Source: Carnegiea gigantea
Lineage: Eukaryota; Streptophyta; Magnoliopsida; Caryophyllales; Cactaceae
Direction of reading: 5' to 3'
NCBI GenBank assembly: GCA_029747015.1
Contig: JAKOGI010000081.1
Coordinates: 682,001-746,000, forward strand
DNA length: 64,000 nucleotides
The notes below the pieces were generated by a model, which was given only the letters and a program-made list of their open reading frames with translations, did no database searches and was not told the origin of the DNA. Position numbers and translations under genes: made by a program. Positions within the stretch are counted from its first letter, which is position 1, and each line of letters begins with the position of its first letter. Below, piece by piece: positions 49,901 through 58,850 of the stretch.

Positions 49901-52900
49901 TGTTAAATTGCCATACACATTTGGCTGGACAACTATATGCTGACGGCTAAAATGTAAGTGTATGATTACTATTGACTGAGGTGACTACAAAGCAAATGTC
50001 AGCTATCTAAATTGCTAGGCTTGACGAACACAGTCTAAGGATCATTTAGAAGCCATTAGAGAGAGGGTTTGTTGCTTAGGTGTATCAAAATGAACAGCAA
50101 CAAATGTGAAAAGGACAAAGGGAAAAGAGAAGGGGGGGGGAAGCCCTGTGCTTTTAGATTTTAAATGCAAGTACATTCTATTTTAGCTGTAAATGCTAAC
50201 AGAACTACAGTAGAAACAGCAAATCTAGTTTCTTATTTAAAGTGAACAACCCAATGGTCCTGCAGGACCTACTTAGTGATCAGACTTTGGAAAATGTTAT
50301 CATATATTCCCCTTGAGAAAGTTTTAATAAATGATTTTTATGACCTTAATCTTTTCAAATTATTATTTACCGGCCTTAGCCTTTGTTTCTAATGATTTTT
50401 AAACCCCAAAATGCTGAGGTGGCAATCAGTTATTTGTCGACGTGGTTATGCCACATCAGCAATTTGGGGGTTTAAAATATTGACACAAAGTTCAAGGAGG
50501 ATGGATAATTATTCAAAAAGGTCAGGGTTATAAAAATAATAAGGGGGCATACGATAATCCCTCTCAGACTTTACTCTTGAGGCTTGAGATCAAAATATGG
50601 ATTTGGTGCTTTCAATCATTATTTAAATCCAACAGAAATTACATCTTCTCATTTCACTTGTGGGGAAAATTGACCTTCCCAAATCCCGCCATGGGTCTTG
50701 CTCTATCCAGTGTAATCATTTGGTTTGCTTTGAACAACTTCTTTGGGCATCAGAAAGTTTCCTATTTCAATGCACCATATATATTTGACATCACAAAACT
50801 ATCACAAAACTATAGAACTAAATGTATGCTGTTGCATCAGACAATGGAAATTACTGTACCATGATTTAATTGACACTTTAACTTCCTTTATGATTGTTAA
50901 ACTATGACATGAGTCATTGCTGAAGCCGTTAAGACTTGTGAACACTATCACATTTCATGTAAAGAAAATTGTGCCTCATATTTTTTAGAAGTTTCTGATG
51001 CTATCATTTGTATGGTAAAAAGGGAAAAGCAAGGTTGGTTTTCATTCTCTATCTGATGGATTGTAGAGGTCAAGTTGATCTGGTGCATCGCTTGCGTTTT
51101 CCTTACAATTGAACATCACTTCTTATTAATATTTATAATGCTGATTAGTTTCCAGAAGAAAGAGGAATTTTTAAAAAGGATGTTTCACCTGGTGGAACTT
51201 AGAAACAAGATTAGTCAGTAAAATGGTGGTAAAGTTTAGTTTTCTTTTCTTTTCTTTTTTTGGGTGATGGGATAAATGCCATCTTGGAGTAGAATCTATG
51301 AAGTTCCATGCGATATTGTGGCCATTAATGGAGTAATGAGTGTCATGTGATTGTAGCTTTGTTCTCTTTGACTGAAATGGCTGGGTGATTACTTACTGGC
51401 CTATGCTTTAATGATTTGTAAAAATCAGGGAGCGTTCTGTTGTTAATACATCAGGCTATCAGCTTATACTTCATGCTACAAAAGAAGTAGAAGGAAATAT
51501 GCAAATTATTCCATGATAGGGGGTGGATATCATACTTTGGAATTAAAAAGTTGATCATGAATAGCACATCCATCCACAAAGTGTTTATTGAGTTTTGAAG
51601 GAATTGCCATATGCTGATATGGATTAATTTGTAGATGATTTTGTGTTCTTAACAGGCACTTGTTGAGAAGGATTGGCTTGCTTTCGGTCATCCCTTTTCA
51701 GACCGTGTTGGTCTGCCCACCCTATCTGGGAGTGGTGATATGCCTTTAGAGTTGCCCAGACAATCTTCTGTCGGTAGCTTCCATTCATCCCCAATTCGAC
51801 AACAGTCAGGATCGTTTGCATCTTCATCTGGTTCTTCAAACACACACAACGCCAACAATTATTCTCCTATCTTTTTGCAAGTAAGGCATCTTCTAGGCAT
51901 TCTGACATTACTCGATAGAGGTAGTTGAATTTCGTTTTTGCAGCTTTGTCTTGCATATGAACACTTTGGTTCAAGATTTAGTCATGTCTCTTAAATTGGT
52001 AATAAAATGCTAATCTTCAATCTGTTAACCCTATTTGTCTGGTTTTTATGACATGAAGCCACTGAATCTATTTAGGCTGTAGACCAAAGAAACAAACTGG
52101 TCGTCTATGTATGTTGCAGCCATCAAGTTGGTTCTGTAGAGCACCATATATTCAAGTATCTATTTACCATCTAGAGTTGAGAGCAGATGCAACGTATGAC
52201 GCCTGGAGGATTTCCGCTACTAGGCCGCTCTCCATAGAGATCCTTGCCTTGTGATCTTCCCCGGGGGGGGGGGTGAAATTCCAGTTTGATATTATAGATT
52301 TAAAGATTCAATCTGTGCATGTTACAATGTAATATTACTATTTTCTTATCTGGGCCCGTAGCAGGCAGGTAAGAATAAAATAATGGTCCCAGCCGATATA
52401 CGAGTGGTATGAAATGGGTAGATCTGGGCTGCAGATCATCATCACCTATTGTTCTCCTCTTGTATTTGAACCTTGGGTTCCCTATTGTGACTTGCGAGGT
52501 GATTAGTGAGCTGCTGATGCACTGTCACATGAATTGAAATGTAATTTGTCATTATGTTGGTGCTTATAGTTCTTGTAGACCTGGTCTATTTTGGTGTCGG
52601 CTTCTATGTGTCTAGGTCATTCTCTTTGAGTTTTAGTTCTCAGGTAAATTTTTCTAGGTCGAGTTTCGTGGACTTGAAAAAGTGAATTTACCATGCGCTG
52701 CAGCTGTAACTTGATCCTTGTCTAAGGATTTCACTCTTTTTGTTACTCTGCCGTCATGCTGCATCCATTAGCTTGTTATGGTGCATTCTCACTACTACTC
52801 CAGGGGGGTTATTTGAACCTATTTTATTATTGTAAGAAGTTGGCAGTAAGCAACAAAACAGCCTCTCTGCAATTATCAGGGGCAGGGCAAGGTACACATG

Positions 52901-55900
52901 AACCGCGCCCCCCCCCCCCCCAAAAAAAAAAAAACCAAAAAAAACCCCAAAAGGGGGGGCCTCCTAGTACCCTGCCTAATGCGGGAGCTTGGATTATTGG
53001 TTTTAATGACAGCAGTTATAATTCAAGGATTTTCAATTATATAATTCATGACTTGTTACATCTTTCTTCTGCAGTGGGTCGATTGTGTTTCTCAGTTGCT
53101 GCGGATGTATCCTTTCGCGTTCGAGTTTTCCTTAGTAAGTCCACTTCCGTAGGCCGAATCCATGAAATAATTTTTTAGTTGTTCAAGATATGATATCTCT
53201 GTATTTAGTGCAGGTATTCCTGGTTGATTTCTTGGACTGTGTGCTATCGTGTCGCTTTGGAAACTTTCTATGCAACAGGTAATCTTCAATCTGATGAGAT
53301 TTTTGGATGATTGATTGGCATATTAGGCTCTCTCATCTAAACCATCCTACTAATGATTGTGGTTCTTGAGCCATCCTTTTGGAATCTTTCTTGTATGCCT
53401 GGCTATTCAGGCAAGCAACTTCTGTTCTTTTGGTGAACTGGTTACATTCAACATGTATCTCTCATTCCTCTAGAAGGTGTCATTTGCATAATCTTCTGCA
53501 CTATTTGTAATAGTGCGAAGACAGCACATTGTATAGCTCTGGAACTTTAAATTGTCTGTAGGCATGACTATTAATATGGCAATAGGCTGCCGGCGAAAAA
53601 AGCACAGGGGATTGAGATGAACAAATTGTGTTTGTATGGTTGTGTGGCTTTCCAGGGTGAAATAGTGGAGCATAAGAGGAGAACAAAACGGAAGAGGCTA
53701 GTAATCAATATGGATCTTATGATCATGGCTAATGGAATAACGGATTACCTTTTGTTTCCTCTTCCTGAGATTCTTATTTCTTATTCAATTTATTGACAAT
53801 CAATTATTTTGATTATAGTCTACATATCATTTTTGGACCATTTCTTTTATCGCACTGAAGTGATGTAGCATCCTTTTTACACCATCTTTTGTCTTTAACA
53901 TGGGCGTAATCTTTAGTTTAAAAAAGCCCACCTAATGCACGCCTAGGTGCACCTCGGCCTGAGGCTACCAAGTCAGCGCCTCGGAGAAGATGAGGTGCGC
54001 CTCAAGGATGCAAGACTATATGGTCCCACTTTTCCTTCTTTTTCTTGGCTTTGTCTTTACCCTTTTTCTTCTTTTATTCCTCTGAAGCTAAAAAGTTAGC
54101 TATACTTGTACAATAAGTGTGTGTTTTGGGGAATTACGATAATAAGATAACATATCTTAAGGTTATTTGGGGTGTTTGTAGTTATAATCATGTCTAGTCA
54201 CATTTTTAATGGATTTGTTGAACTTGTTTCTATAAAATATTCTTTGTAAAATGTGAATGACTTCTAAATATTTTTGCATAGAAGTGCCCCTCGCATTAGT
54301 GATGCGTGCGCCTTTGCCTCACTCCTTGCACCTTGCGCTTTGGGACCCTATGCGCTTGAGTGTGCCTCTCGCTTTTTGAAACTAAGGGGTAATCCTCTCA
54401 TGGGATTCTTCTATTTACTGAAGTAGTTGTACATGGATTACATGTTGCCGTTGTACTGGTCAGAAGAATTGATACTTCAACAGGTTGCTGAATTATCAAG
54501 TATGAATTTTTTATTAACCCTCACTTTTACTCCAGTGAAAAGGAAAGAGAACTATCTAGAGTTTCTGAAGCTTGTGGATGCTTATGGACTTATTTGGCTA
54601 ATTTGCGAGCCTCTGAAGGCCGATCACATGTGCACTACAATCTTTTCTACAATCCAGCAAGGCACGAAGGTCCACTGTTGCCTCCCGCTGCTGCTCTCGC
54701 GCCAACACTATGGCCACAGTTCCACCTTCGTTGGGCTTGTCCTAATGAAGTCGAGGCTGGAGACCTTGAAGCTAAATGTAGAAGCATGGCTAACAAGTTC
54801 TCCGAGCTGCAGAAGGTAATCGTAACTTCTTTATTTCCATGTACGCTGTACCTCTGTGCACCCATTTCTGAAACCAGAGGGTTGGGGCGGCAAAGACAGC
54901 AGGGCTGTGAACAACTGAATTCTTAGCCTTTGACTTCCACAGTTTTAAGTATGGCTTTCCAAATAATATTCACGGCAAATGTCACAAGTTTCCATGGTGC
55001 AAAAGTGTCTTGTGAATGTTATGATAAAAGTGTCGCGGGCTAAAAAAGACCAAACAAGGCTTGTATGAAATACAGAATATCACTACCAAGAGCAAGAAGA
55101 GGTTGGGAGTAGGAGAGAAGAATGGGGAGATTGTTATATCTTGTGAAATAAGTTTGATGCTATGTCACTTGTTTACCAGTTTGTTCAGTTCCCATCAGAA
55201 TACTGGTGTTTTCTTTATTTTATCCCCCCTCCCCTCTTTTTTCTGTGAGGTGGGGGCAGGCGAGAGGGGTTGCAGGCCCACCTCTACTCTGGGGGTTGCG
55301 AAAGGTACCCTTGCCTGGGGGAAACCGTCGAGTGATCAACTTGCTAATGTTGTGGTCCAAACAAATGACCTTGGCATCAAATTTGAGTACCCTGCTTACC
55401 CAAAGGTGTTTCCACAAGGATACTAAACTACCATATGCTTTGACGGCATAGTGCTAGGATGGTTACGTTAAAATGCATATTTCTGTTTGAAGGGGAAAGG
55501 AGGATAACAAAAATGATTGAGATCAGCGTAGGTGGATTTCGTATGATAGTAATTTCAAATCCTATGCCCTTGCCTGTGGAGGTATTGTAACTATCAATTG
55601 GAGACCTGTTTTCCCTTCATTCCAACTTTATCTTGTTTACTTGATGACCACCCCCCCCCCCCAAAAAAAAAAAAAAAAGAAAAGAAACTTCATCTTGTTT
55701 GCTAAAATAGTTGTGTGAGTGCCTTTTTATCCTTACGCGCTGCTGGTTCTATTAGACCATATTGTTGGAACCATCTGTGTAGAACATATGGTTCCATGCC
55801 ATGAGATAATGAACAAAGCATTGTAGCTTGCCATCTCAATTTTTGGGAAAACAACGGACAAAGTTTTTCATGCTTTTCTCATGCGCTCTTTGTCTCTGTT

Positions 55901-56644
55901 GGAGTATGGCAATTGTGATCATACGTGGCCTTTCGTACTCATGCTGTATGGCTGGGTTATCAGTTATGGTTTCTGATCAGGAAGTTGATGTAGAATGGCT
56001 TACACTACTCTACTACCTTTTGCAGTCACTCTGAATCTGATTCTGATACTTTAAATGGACCAATTGATTCATAAATTTGTGTCTTGTTTTGGTCCTTATT
56101 GGTTAGTTACTGAACGAACCAGTGCTTACAGGCTAAAGAAGTTGCTGAAAGGAAAAGTAGGGAAATCACGGCTGCCATGGAATCTTTAACCCTGGAGTTG
56201 AGAAATGAAAAACAACTCAGTAGCTCCGCAGTGAACTTGGCTAAGAAAGCCAGCAAGGAAAATGCAGCTATCAAGCGTGCAATACAGTCACTAGGTTGTA
56301 AGATCAATTTCTCAAGCAATGGGGATACGACTGTTGATATTGAACACTTTCCAACAGGCTATCCCCACAGATCACTCTATTCGTCTGCTACAAGAGAATA
56401 CGAGGGAACTATGCAATCTGATGAAAAATCAGATCTCTCTATCTCCATTGCAGTTATGGCCGATGATGATCCTCCAACTGAGTCTCATCATCGGGTATGT
56501 GAATCACTTTGCCCACTGCGCTCTAATGATGGCTATTGTAGGTGGCCTGAAGCTGGTTGTGCTCAGGTTGGAAGTCAGTTTGTTGGCTTGAAGGCAAATT
56601 TTGATGCTTTTGATAGACTATCTATAGATGATGGTTACTTCTGA
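12753..56644 (+). CDS. MTM: Myotubularin-type phosphoinositide 3-phosphatase
   Basis: Spliced gene, 854 residues, similar in length to Arabidopsis MTM1/MTM2. The family removes the 3-phosphate from PI3P and PI(3,5)P2. Exons: 12753-12872, 12984-13052, 13232-13306, 14870-14941, 15583-15652, 19741-19790, 44202-44494, 44608-44681, 44758-44821, 44929-44994, 45773-45872, 45961-46074, 47913-48082, 49432-49516, 51656-51880, 53075-53134, 53214-53278, 54536-54815, 56132-56644. All introns are GT-AG and all phases agree. Residues about 40-150 form the PH-GRAM domain ([14 protein letters not shown]). The phosphatase domain follows, with [31 protein letters not shown] and P-loop CSDGWDRT at residues 445-452 (catalytic C445, R451). 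Residues about 665-745 are coiled-coil-like. The tail ends [15 protein letters not shown]...DDGYF. The start M-A-A-S-K is followed by SDSEKM as in Arabidopsis. The coding frame is intact despite introns of 4.1 and 24.4 kb filled with transposons. Which MTM paralogue it is cannot be told. Confidence 0.96.
13307..14869 (+). other. MTM intron 3
   Basis: 1.56-kb intron with a tetranucleotide (TATC/TGTC) tract near 13480-13522. No transposon was recognised. Short minus-strand ORFs here are not supported as genes. Confidence 0.5.
15795..15967 (-). mobile_element. 173-bp LINE 3'-end insertion with 14-bp TSD
   Basis: A T-run (the reversed poly(A) tail) is followed by GAATGAGTAATCAAAAATTG and the reversed LINE 3' end, as in the longer LINEs of this window. 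It is flanked by perfect 14-bp duplications ACAAAGAATAATTT at 15781-15794 and 15968-15981. It is therefore a severely 5'-truncated insertion in MTM intron 5. Confidence 0.85.
16640..17318 (-). mobile_element. 5'-truncated L1-type LINE (zf-RVT end)
   Basis: It begins with a T-run at 16640-16653 and continues with the LINE 3' end on the minus strand. The coding relic reads [20 protein letters not shown], the region just before the C-terminal zf-RVT zinc finger of plant L1 ORF2. It lies in MTM intron 5. The 5' boundary is approximate and no target duplication was found. Confidence 0.7.
17319..19740 (+). other. Rest of MTM intron 5
   Basis: 2.4 kb with no confident feature. It contains T-rich runs near 17708-17742 and G-run 19647-19658. 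Plus-strand relics such as NLVGERF near 18,560 could come from a LINE ORF1, but this is too weak to call. Confidence 0.4.
21583..21813. mobile_element. LINE insertion in inverted (twin-priming) form
   Basis: This is flanked by a perfect 18-bp duplication AAGAAGTGTTTCATTAAA at 21565-21582 and 21814-21831, inside LINE-C. The body is the LINE 3' region on the minus strand, yet the A-tract (about 21789-21803) lies at the right end, as for a plus-strand insertion. This is the arrangement expected when twin priming leaves an inverted segment joined to a short tail. Confidence 0.75.
22274..23193. mobile_element. Non-autonomous hAT-like element (920 bp)
   Basis: The left end is CATAGTTACCTAGGTC and the reversed right end is CAATGTTACCTGGATC. 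Flanking 8-bp duplications are CCTGAAAC (22266-22273) and CCCGAAAC (23194-23201), 7 of 8 identical. It splits LINE-C exactly within the codons for [10 protein letters not shown], which rejoin when it is removed. No transposase is present. Confidence 0.8.
23660..24270. mobile_element. Non-autonomous hAT element (611 bp), perfect TSD
   Basis: The ends are TAGGGCTGTCAAAT and, reversed, CAGGGCTGTCAAAA. They are flanked by a perfect 8-bp duplication CCTGGAAT at 23652-23659 and 24271-24278. The interior is full of ACCCGTTTAA-like motifs in both orientations and has no ORF. It is inserted in LINE-C. The intact ends and duplication suggest a relatively recent insertion. Confidence 0.9.
24566..25007 (+). 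other. MTM intron 6 sequence between TEs
   Basis: 440 bp with a T/G run near 24626-24641. No element ends or coding relic were recognised. Confidence 0.4.
26358..29851 (-). pseudogene. LINE-B ORF2 (endonuclease, RT, zf-RVT), broken
   Basis: The endonuclease domain is open for 320 codons from 29851 and has [31 protein letters not shown] and [11 protein letters not shown] follows in pieces: [14 protein letters not shown] near 28,400, [20 protein letters not shown] near 27,850, catalytic [12 protein letters not shown] near 27,700. The zf-RVT block [20 protein letters not shown] near 26,480 has Tyr where Cys is usual. Several stops and frameshifts separate the pieces. An in-frame minisatellite at about 28679-28722 duplicates W-M-V-D-G in the linker before [13 protein letters not shown]. 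Confidence 0.88.
29775..31011 (-). pseudogene. LINE-B ORF1 (gag-like), frameshifted
   Basis: Two overlapping frames make up this ORF. The first is 194 codons from 31011 ([16 protein letters not shown]; middle block [15 protein letters not shown]; end [10 protein letters not shown]). The second is 231 codons from 30470 (starting [11 protein letters not shown]), ending just before ORF2. The layout matches plant L1 ORF1, an RNA-binding protein of the retrotransposition complex. A frame change near 30,450 breaks it. No zinc-knuckle series is complete. Confidence 0.7.
32667..38716 (-). mobile_element. hAT beta: 6.05-kb hAT with transposase gene
   Basis: The ends are CAGTGATTCAAAACGCGG and, reversed, CAGGGATTCAAAACTCGG, flanked by a perfect 8-bp duplication GGTCTTCT (32659-32666 and 38717-38724). 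Both subterminal regions are CpG-rich with repeated GGTTTCGG/GGAACGG motifs, possible transposase-binding sites. It carries one damaged transposase gene on the minus strand. It is the innermost and youngest layer of this nest, inserted within alpha-2. Confidence 0.9.
33833..36871 (-). pseudogene. hAT beta transposase, BED/DUF659/hAT-C, inactivated
   Basis: The start is at 36871. A BED zinc finger comes first ([20 protein letters not shown], then AHK). A DUF659-type core follows ([56 protein letters not shown]). The dimerisation domain reads [20 protein letters not shown] near 34,530, and the acidic tail ends in a DRDRDR run coded by a CGATCA minisatellite (about 33987-34026). Introns are likely near 34.7, 34.85 and 35.1 kb. 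Damage seen: TGA as codon 3 (36863-36865), TGA near 36428, TAG for Trp at 35392-35394, and frameshifts near 36.3 and 36.05 kb. It is not expected to make active transposase. Confidence 0.87.
41925..43661 (+). mobile_element. LINE-D: 5'-truncated L1-type LINE
   Basis: It is flanked by a perfect 14-bp duplication TATGTGCTTTGAAT at 41911-41924 and 43662-43675 and ends in an A-tail (about 43645-43661). The content is the C-terminal part of ORF2: [20 protein letters not shown] near 42,055, [20 protein letters not shown] near 42,170 and zf-[23 protein letters not shown] near 43,240. It belongs to the LINE-B subfamily and has stops such as the one at 42304. It lies only 33 bp beyond the alpha-1 target duplication. 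Confidence 0.9.
43676..44201 (+). other. End of MTM intron 6
   Basis: 0.5 kb of non-repetitive-looking host intron leading to the acceptor of exon 7 (TGATATTACAG). No feature was recognised. Confidence 0.45.
46075..47912 (+). other. MTM intron 12 with C20-A14 tract
   Basis: 1.84-kb intron with no recognised transposon. It contains 20 C (46905-46924) followed directly by 14 A (46925-46938). Confidence 0.5.
48078..49455 (+). other. MTM catalytic P-loop split by intron 13
   Basis: Exon 13 ends TGC AG, giving the catalytic Cys codon (48078-48080) and two bases of the next Ser codon. Exon 14 begins T GAC GGA TGG GAT AGA ACC at 49432. The CX5R motif is therefore assembled only by removing a 1.35-kb intron that starts two bases after the Cys codon. 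Confidence 0.9.
49517..51655 (+). other. MTM intron 14
   Basis: 2.1-kb intron with a C-run near 49536-49545 and a G-run near 50132-50140. No element or gene was recognised. Intron 13 (48083-49431) is similar and has a CTG/TTG triplet tract around 48631-48860. Confidence 0.45.
51881..53074 (+). other. MTM intron 15 with C14-A13 tract
   Basis: 1.2-kb intron containing 14 C then 13 A (52908-52934), followed by alternating short A, C and G runs. A G-run lies near 52263-52272. No coding content. Confidence 0.5.
53912..54386. mobile_element. hAT alpha-3: intact 475-bp non-autonomous hAT
   Basis: The ends are TTTAGTTTAAAAAAGCCC and, reversed, CTTAGTTTCAAAAAGCG. The flanking 8-bp duplications are GCGTAATC (53904-53911) and GGGTAATC (54387-54394), 7 of 8 identical. 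It is unbroken and lies in MTM intron 17. Reversed, it aligns with both halves of alpha-1. Subterminal regions are rich in GCCTAGGTGC/GAGGCGC-type motifs. No ORF is present. Confidence 0.88.
54816..56131 (+). other. MTM intron 18 with C12-A16 tract
   Basis: 1.3-kb intron. It contains 12 C then 16 A (55651-55678) and a GC-rich patch near 55245-55325 resembling one near 61,270-61,370. No gene was recognised. Confidence 0.45.
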
Positions 56645-57003
56645 TGATTTTGTTCTTCAGAATTTGAGTTAAATCAGGCCTTCTGGGATTCTTTTGATGT
56701 GTTGAATTAATTGTTGGAGAAAAGAGTGGAAGCTGTTGACATAAATCAGCCTTGGCAAATTCTTATGCTCTTTCTATTTTTTGGTAGCTGCACACAGGAG
56801 ACATAACAATGGCTCCAATGCTTCAATTGGGTCTCGGGATTGTACAGACAGCATGTAGAGTTACGGAACACCATTTCTGCTTCGACATTGCGGACAGCAA
56901 GAAGGAAATTTCCAAAGTGACCATCTAGAGTAACCATTTGACTGGTCAAACACTTTTTGTTGGTTTAACACATAGATGGCTGACTATTTGTGAGTCATTC
57001 TAG

Positions 57004-57009
57004 AATAAA
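57004..57009 (+). terminator. Candidate MTM polyadenylation signal
   Basis: AATAAA lies 360 bp after the MTM stop codon, a reasonable 3' UTR length for a plant transcript. It was chosen on sequence alone; other weak signals lie further on. Confidence 0.4.
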
Positions 57010-58850
57010 GCTCCTCAAGGTTGTACAGGATCCATGTGTTTGGTACAAAATCAGATCTTTGTTGTCCCGCCGAGGCGCCCAGCCCCCCCATCTCCCAAAA
57101 ACAGGGGGAAAAAAAAAAAAACACCCTTTTTCCTCTTCCTTCAGACAGCTGTGAAACTCAGGCAGGGTGCCTTTGCTCAAATTGTGCTCTTGTAATTTGA
57201 ACTTCAAGGGATGTAAATGTGTTGGTGGACGATTTCTGTTCCATTAATTACAATAATTTTCTTCTTGAACTTATTGCCCCTTTTTTGGGTTTTTGGTTCA
57301 TTTGAACCGAGCAGTGCAATATAATTACAACACAATTGGGGGAGGAACTTGGAGACTAAGATATTGAGGACTTCAATCTTAACCAGTAAGTTAAGACCTT
57401 ACTAGTTTCTTAAACTTATTGCTTATCCTATGCATATGCAGAAACACAATTATGCATACATCATCCTTAAGGATGTGAACATTTGACTGAATATGTAAAT
57501 GTGATTCAGATTCTCAGATCAAGTATATCTGACCTGCCGTTCGCATGCTTCGTTAGTGTCGATTAGATTTTGGAAAGTTCAAAATAAAACAATGCAGCCG
57601 GTTTTGCCCCTATATCCTGATGGCATTATTGGAGCGAGGGGGAGAAGGGTTGATAGCTAACAATTATGGTAACGACTAATGTTGGACACCATGATTATGA
57701 GTTGTTTTGAAGACCCTCGAATGCCTCCATAGGTTCTTAAGCTCAGGGCGTTTTGCAATGATCCCTTTTTTTCTCTGATCTTTGTGTTTTTTGAGTACAT
57801 TGTAGTCACAAGGGCCAAGTCAAACGCATTAAAGTTACATGAAGATGAGTGACACCAACTCTACCAATCCAATAGCCTTGTGTATATCAGCAATATTTTA
57901 TGTTACACAAAAAAAAGATATTGAACACAGCAAGAATAAATATCGAACAGCAATGGAGGTGGAAATGTAGTTTTGAAGTATGAAGTAGTTTGCGTCTGAC
58001 TAAGTGCTAAAAATCTAAGATTCCCAAATATAGCAAATCCAGCTATTCACTTGGCAACTCATACAAACCTGGTTCTATAAATGCAGTGATGTGGCCCATT
58101 TTACTGGAGGAAAATCTTTTTTGGGAAGGATGACCATGGGAAAATAAGGGTAGTTTTAAAAAATTAAAAAAAATGATCATATATAATAACTCAAGTTTAT
58201 AGACCCAAGACTACTATGTAATTTTTAATCCACTCGGGGTTAACTTTTGCCTTGTCCACTTGTCATTGCACTTGTTCTTATTAAGGCGACATATATTTTC
58301 AAAAAACAAAATCCCCTGCAAACCTACACTCACTTACCTGCATCAACATGAATTCCCCAAAACTTACTCAAATGGATAGGTACCAAAGTACCAAACAACA
58401 GCATTCCAAAATTCAAACTTAGACAATATGTTTTCCGTGCATTATCCCATAGACTCCACCAACATGTTGCCAACCTTTGCCCATTGACAGAACTACCAAC
58501 CTAGAAATGTCTCCTAATCACCACAGCAGCATGCCTACAAACTCACTGTCAAACCAGAAAGCACAACGGAGCCAAACTCCAGCAAGAGTACTCAAAAACC
58601 ATACTCTCAATTGCTGTAAATTTAACAATGATACAGCGCTGCCATAATACATCACAGAGCTCAGATGCTCACTGTAGAAGGTATACTGCATCCTAGCAGA
58701 ATAAACATGATACCCAGCAGCAGAAACCAAAGCACATATAACCTACACTTCTACCTAGTATCCACAAAGAATGGGACTAGTTGCACTGACATTACAACAC
58801 TAATTGCTCTCGCTGAACCTTCCTCAAGTAAGTAATTGGACCTTGAGCAA
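57010..58850. other. Intergenic region between converging MTM and CENH3
   Basis: This holds the 3' UTRs of both genes and about 1.5 kb of sequence with no recognised gene or element. A-runs occur near 57109-57121. ORFs of 70 codons or less look random. Confidence 0.45.

Noticed and set aside
52867..53000. Possible SINE fragment
   Set aside because: A few words resemble plant Au-type SINEs, but no A/B boxes, tail or target duplication could be shown.
54427..54819. 130-codon ORF overlapping MTM exon 18
   Set aside because: It is a wrong-frame reading. The MTM frame of exon 18 matches the family ([20 protein letters not shown]) and joins both neighbours in phase.
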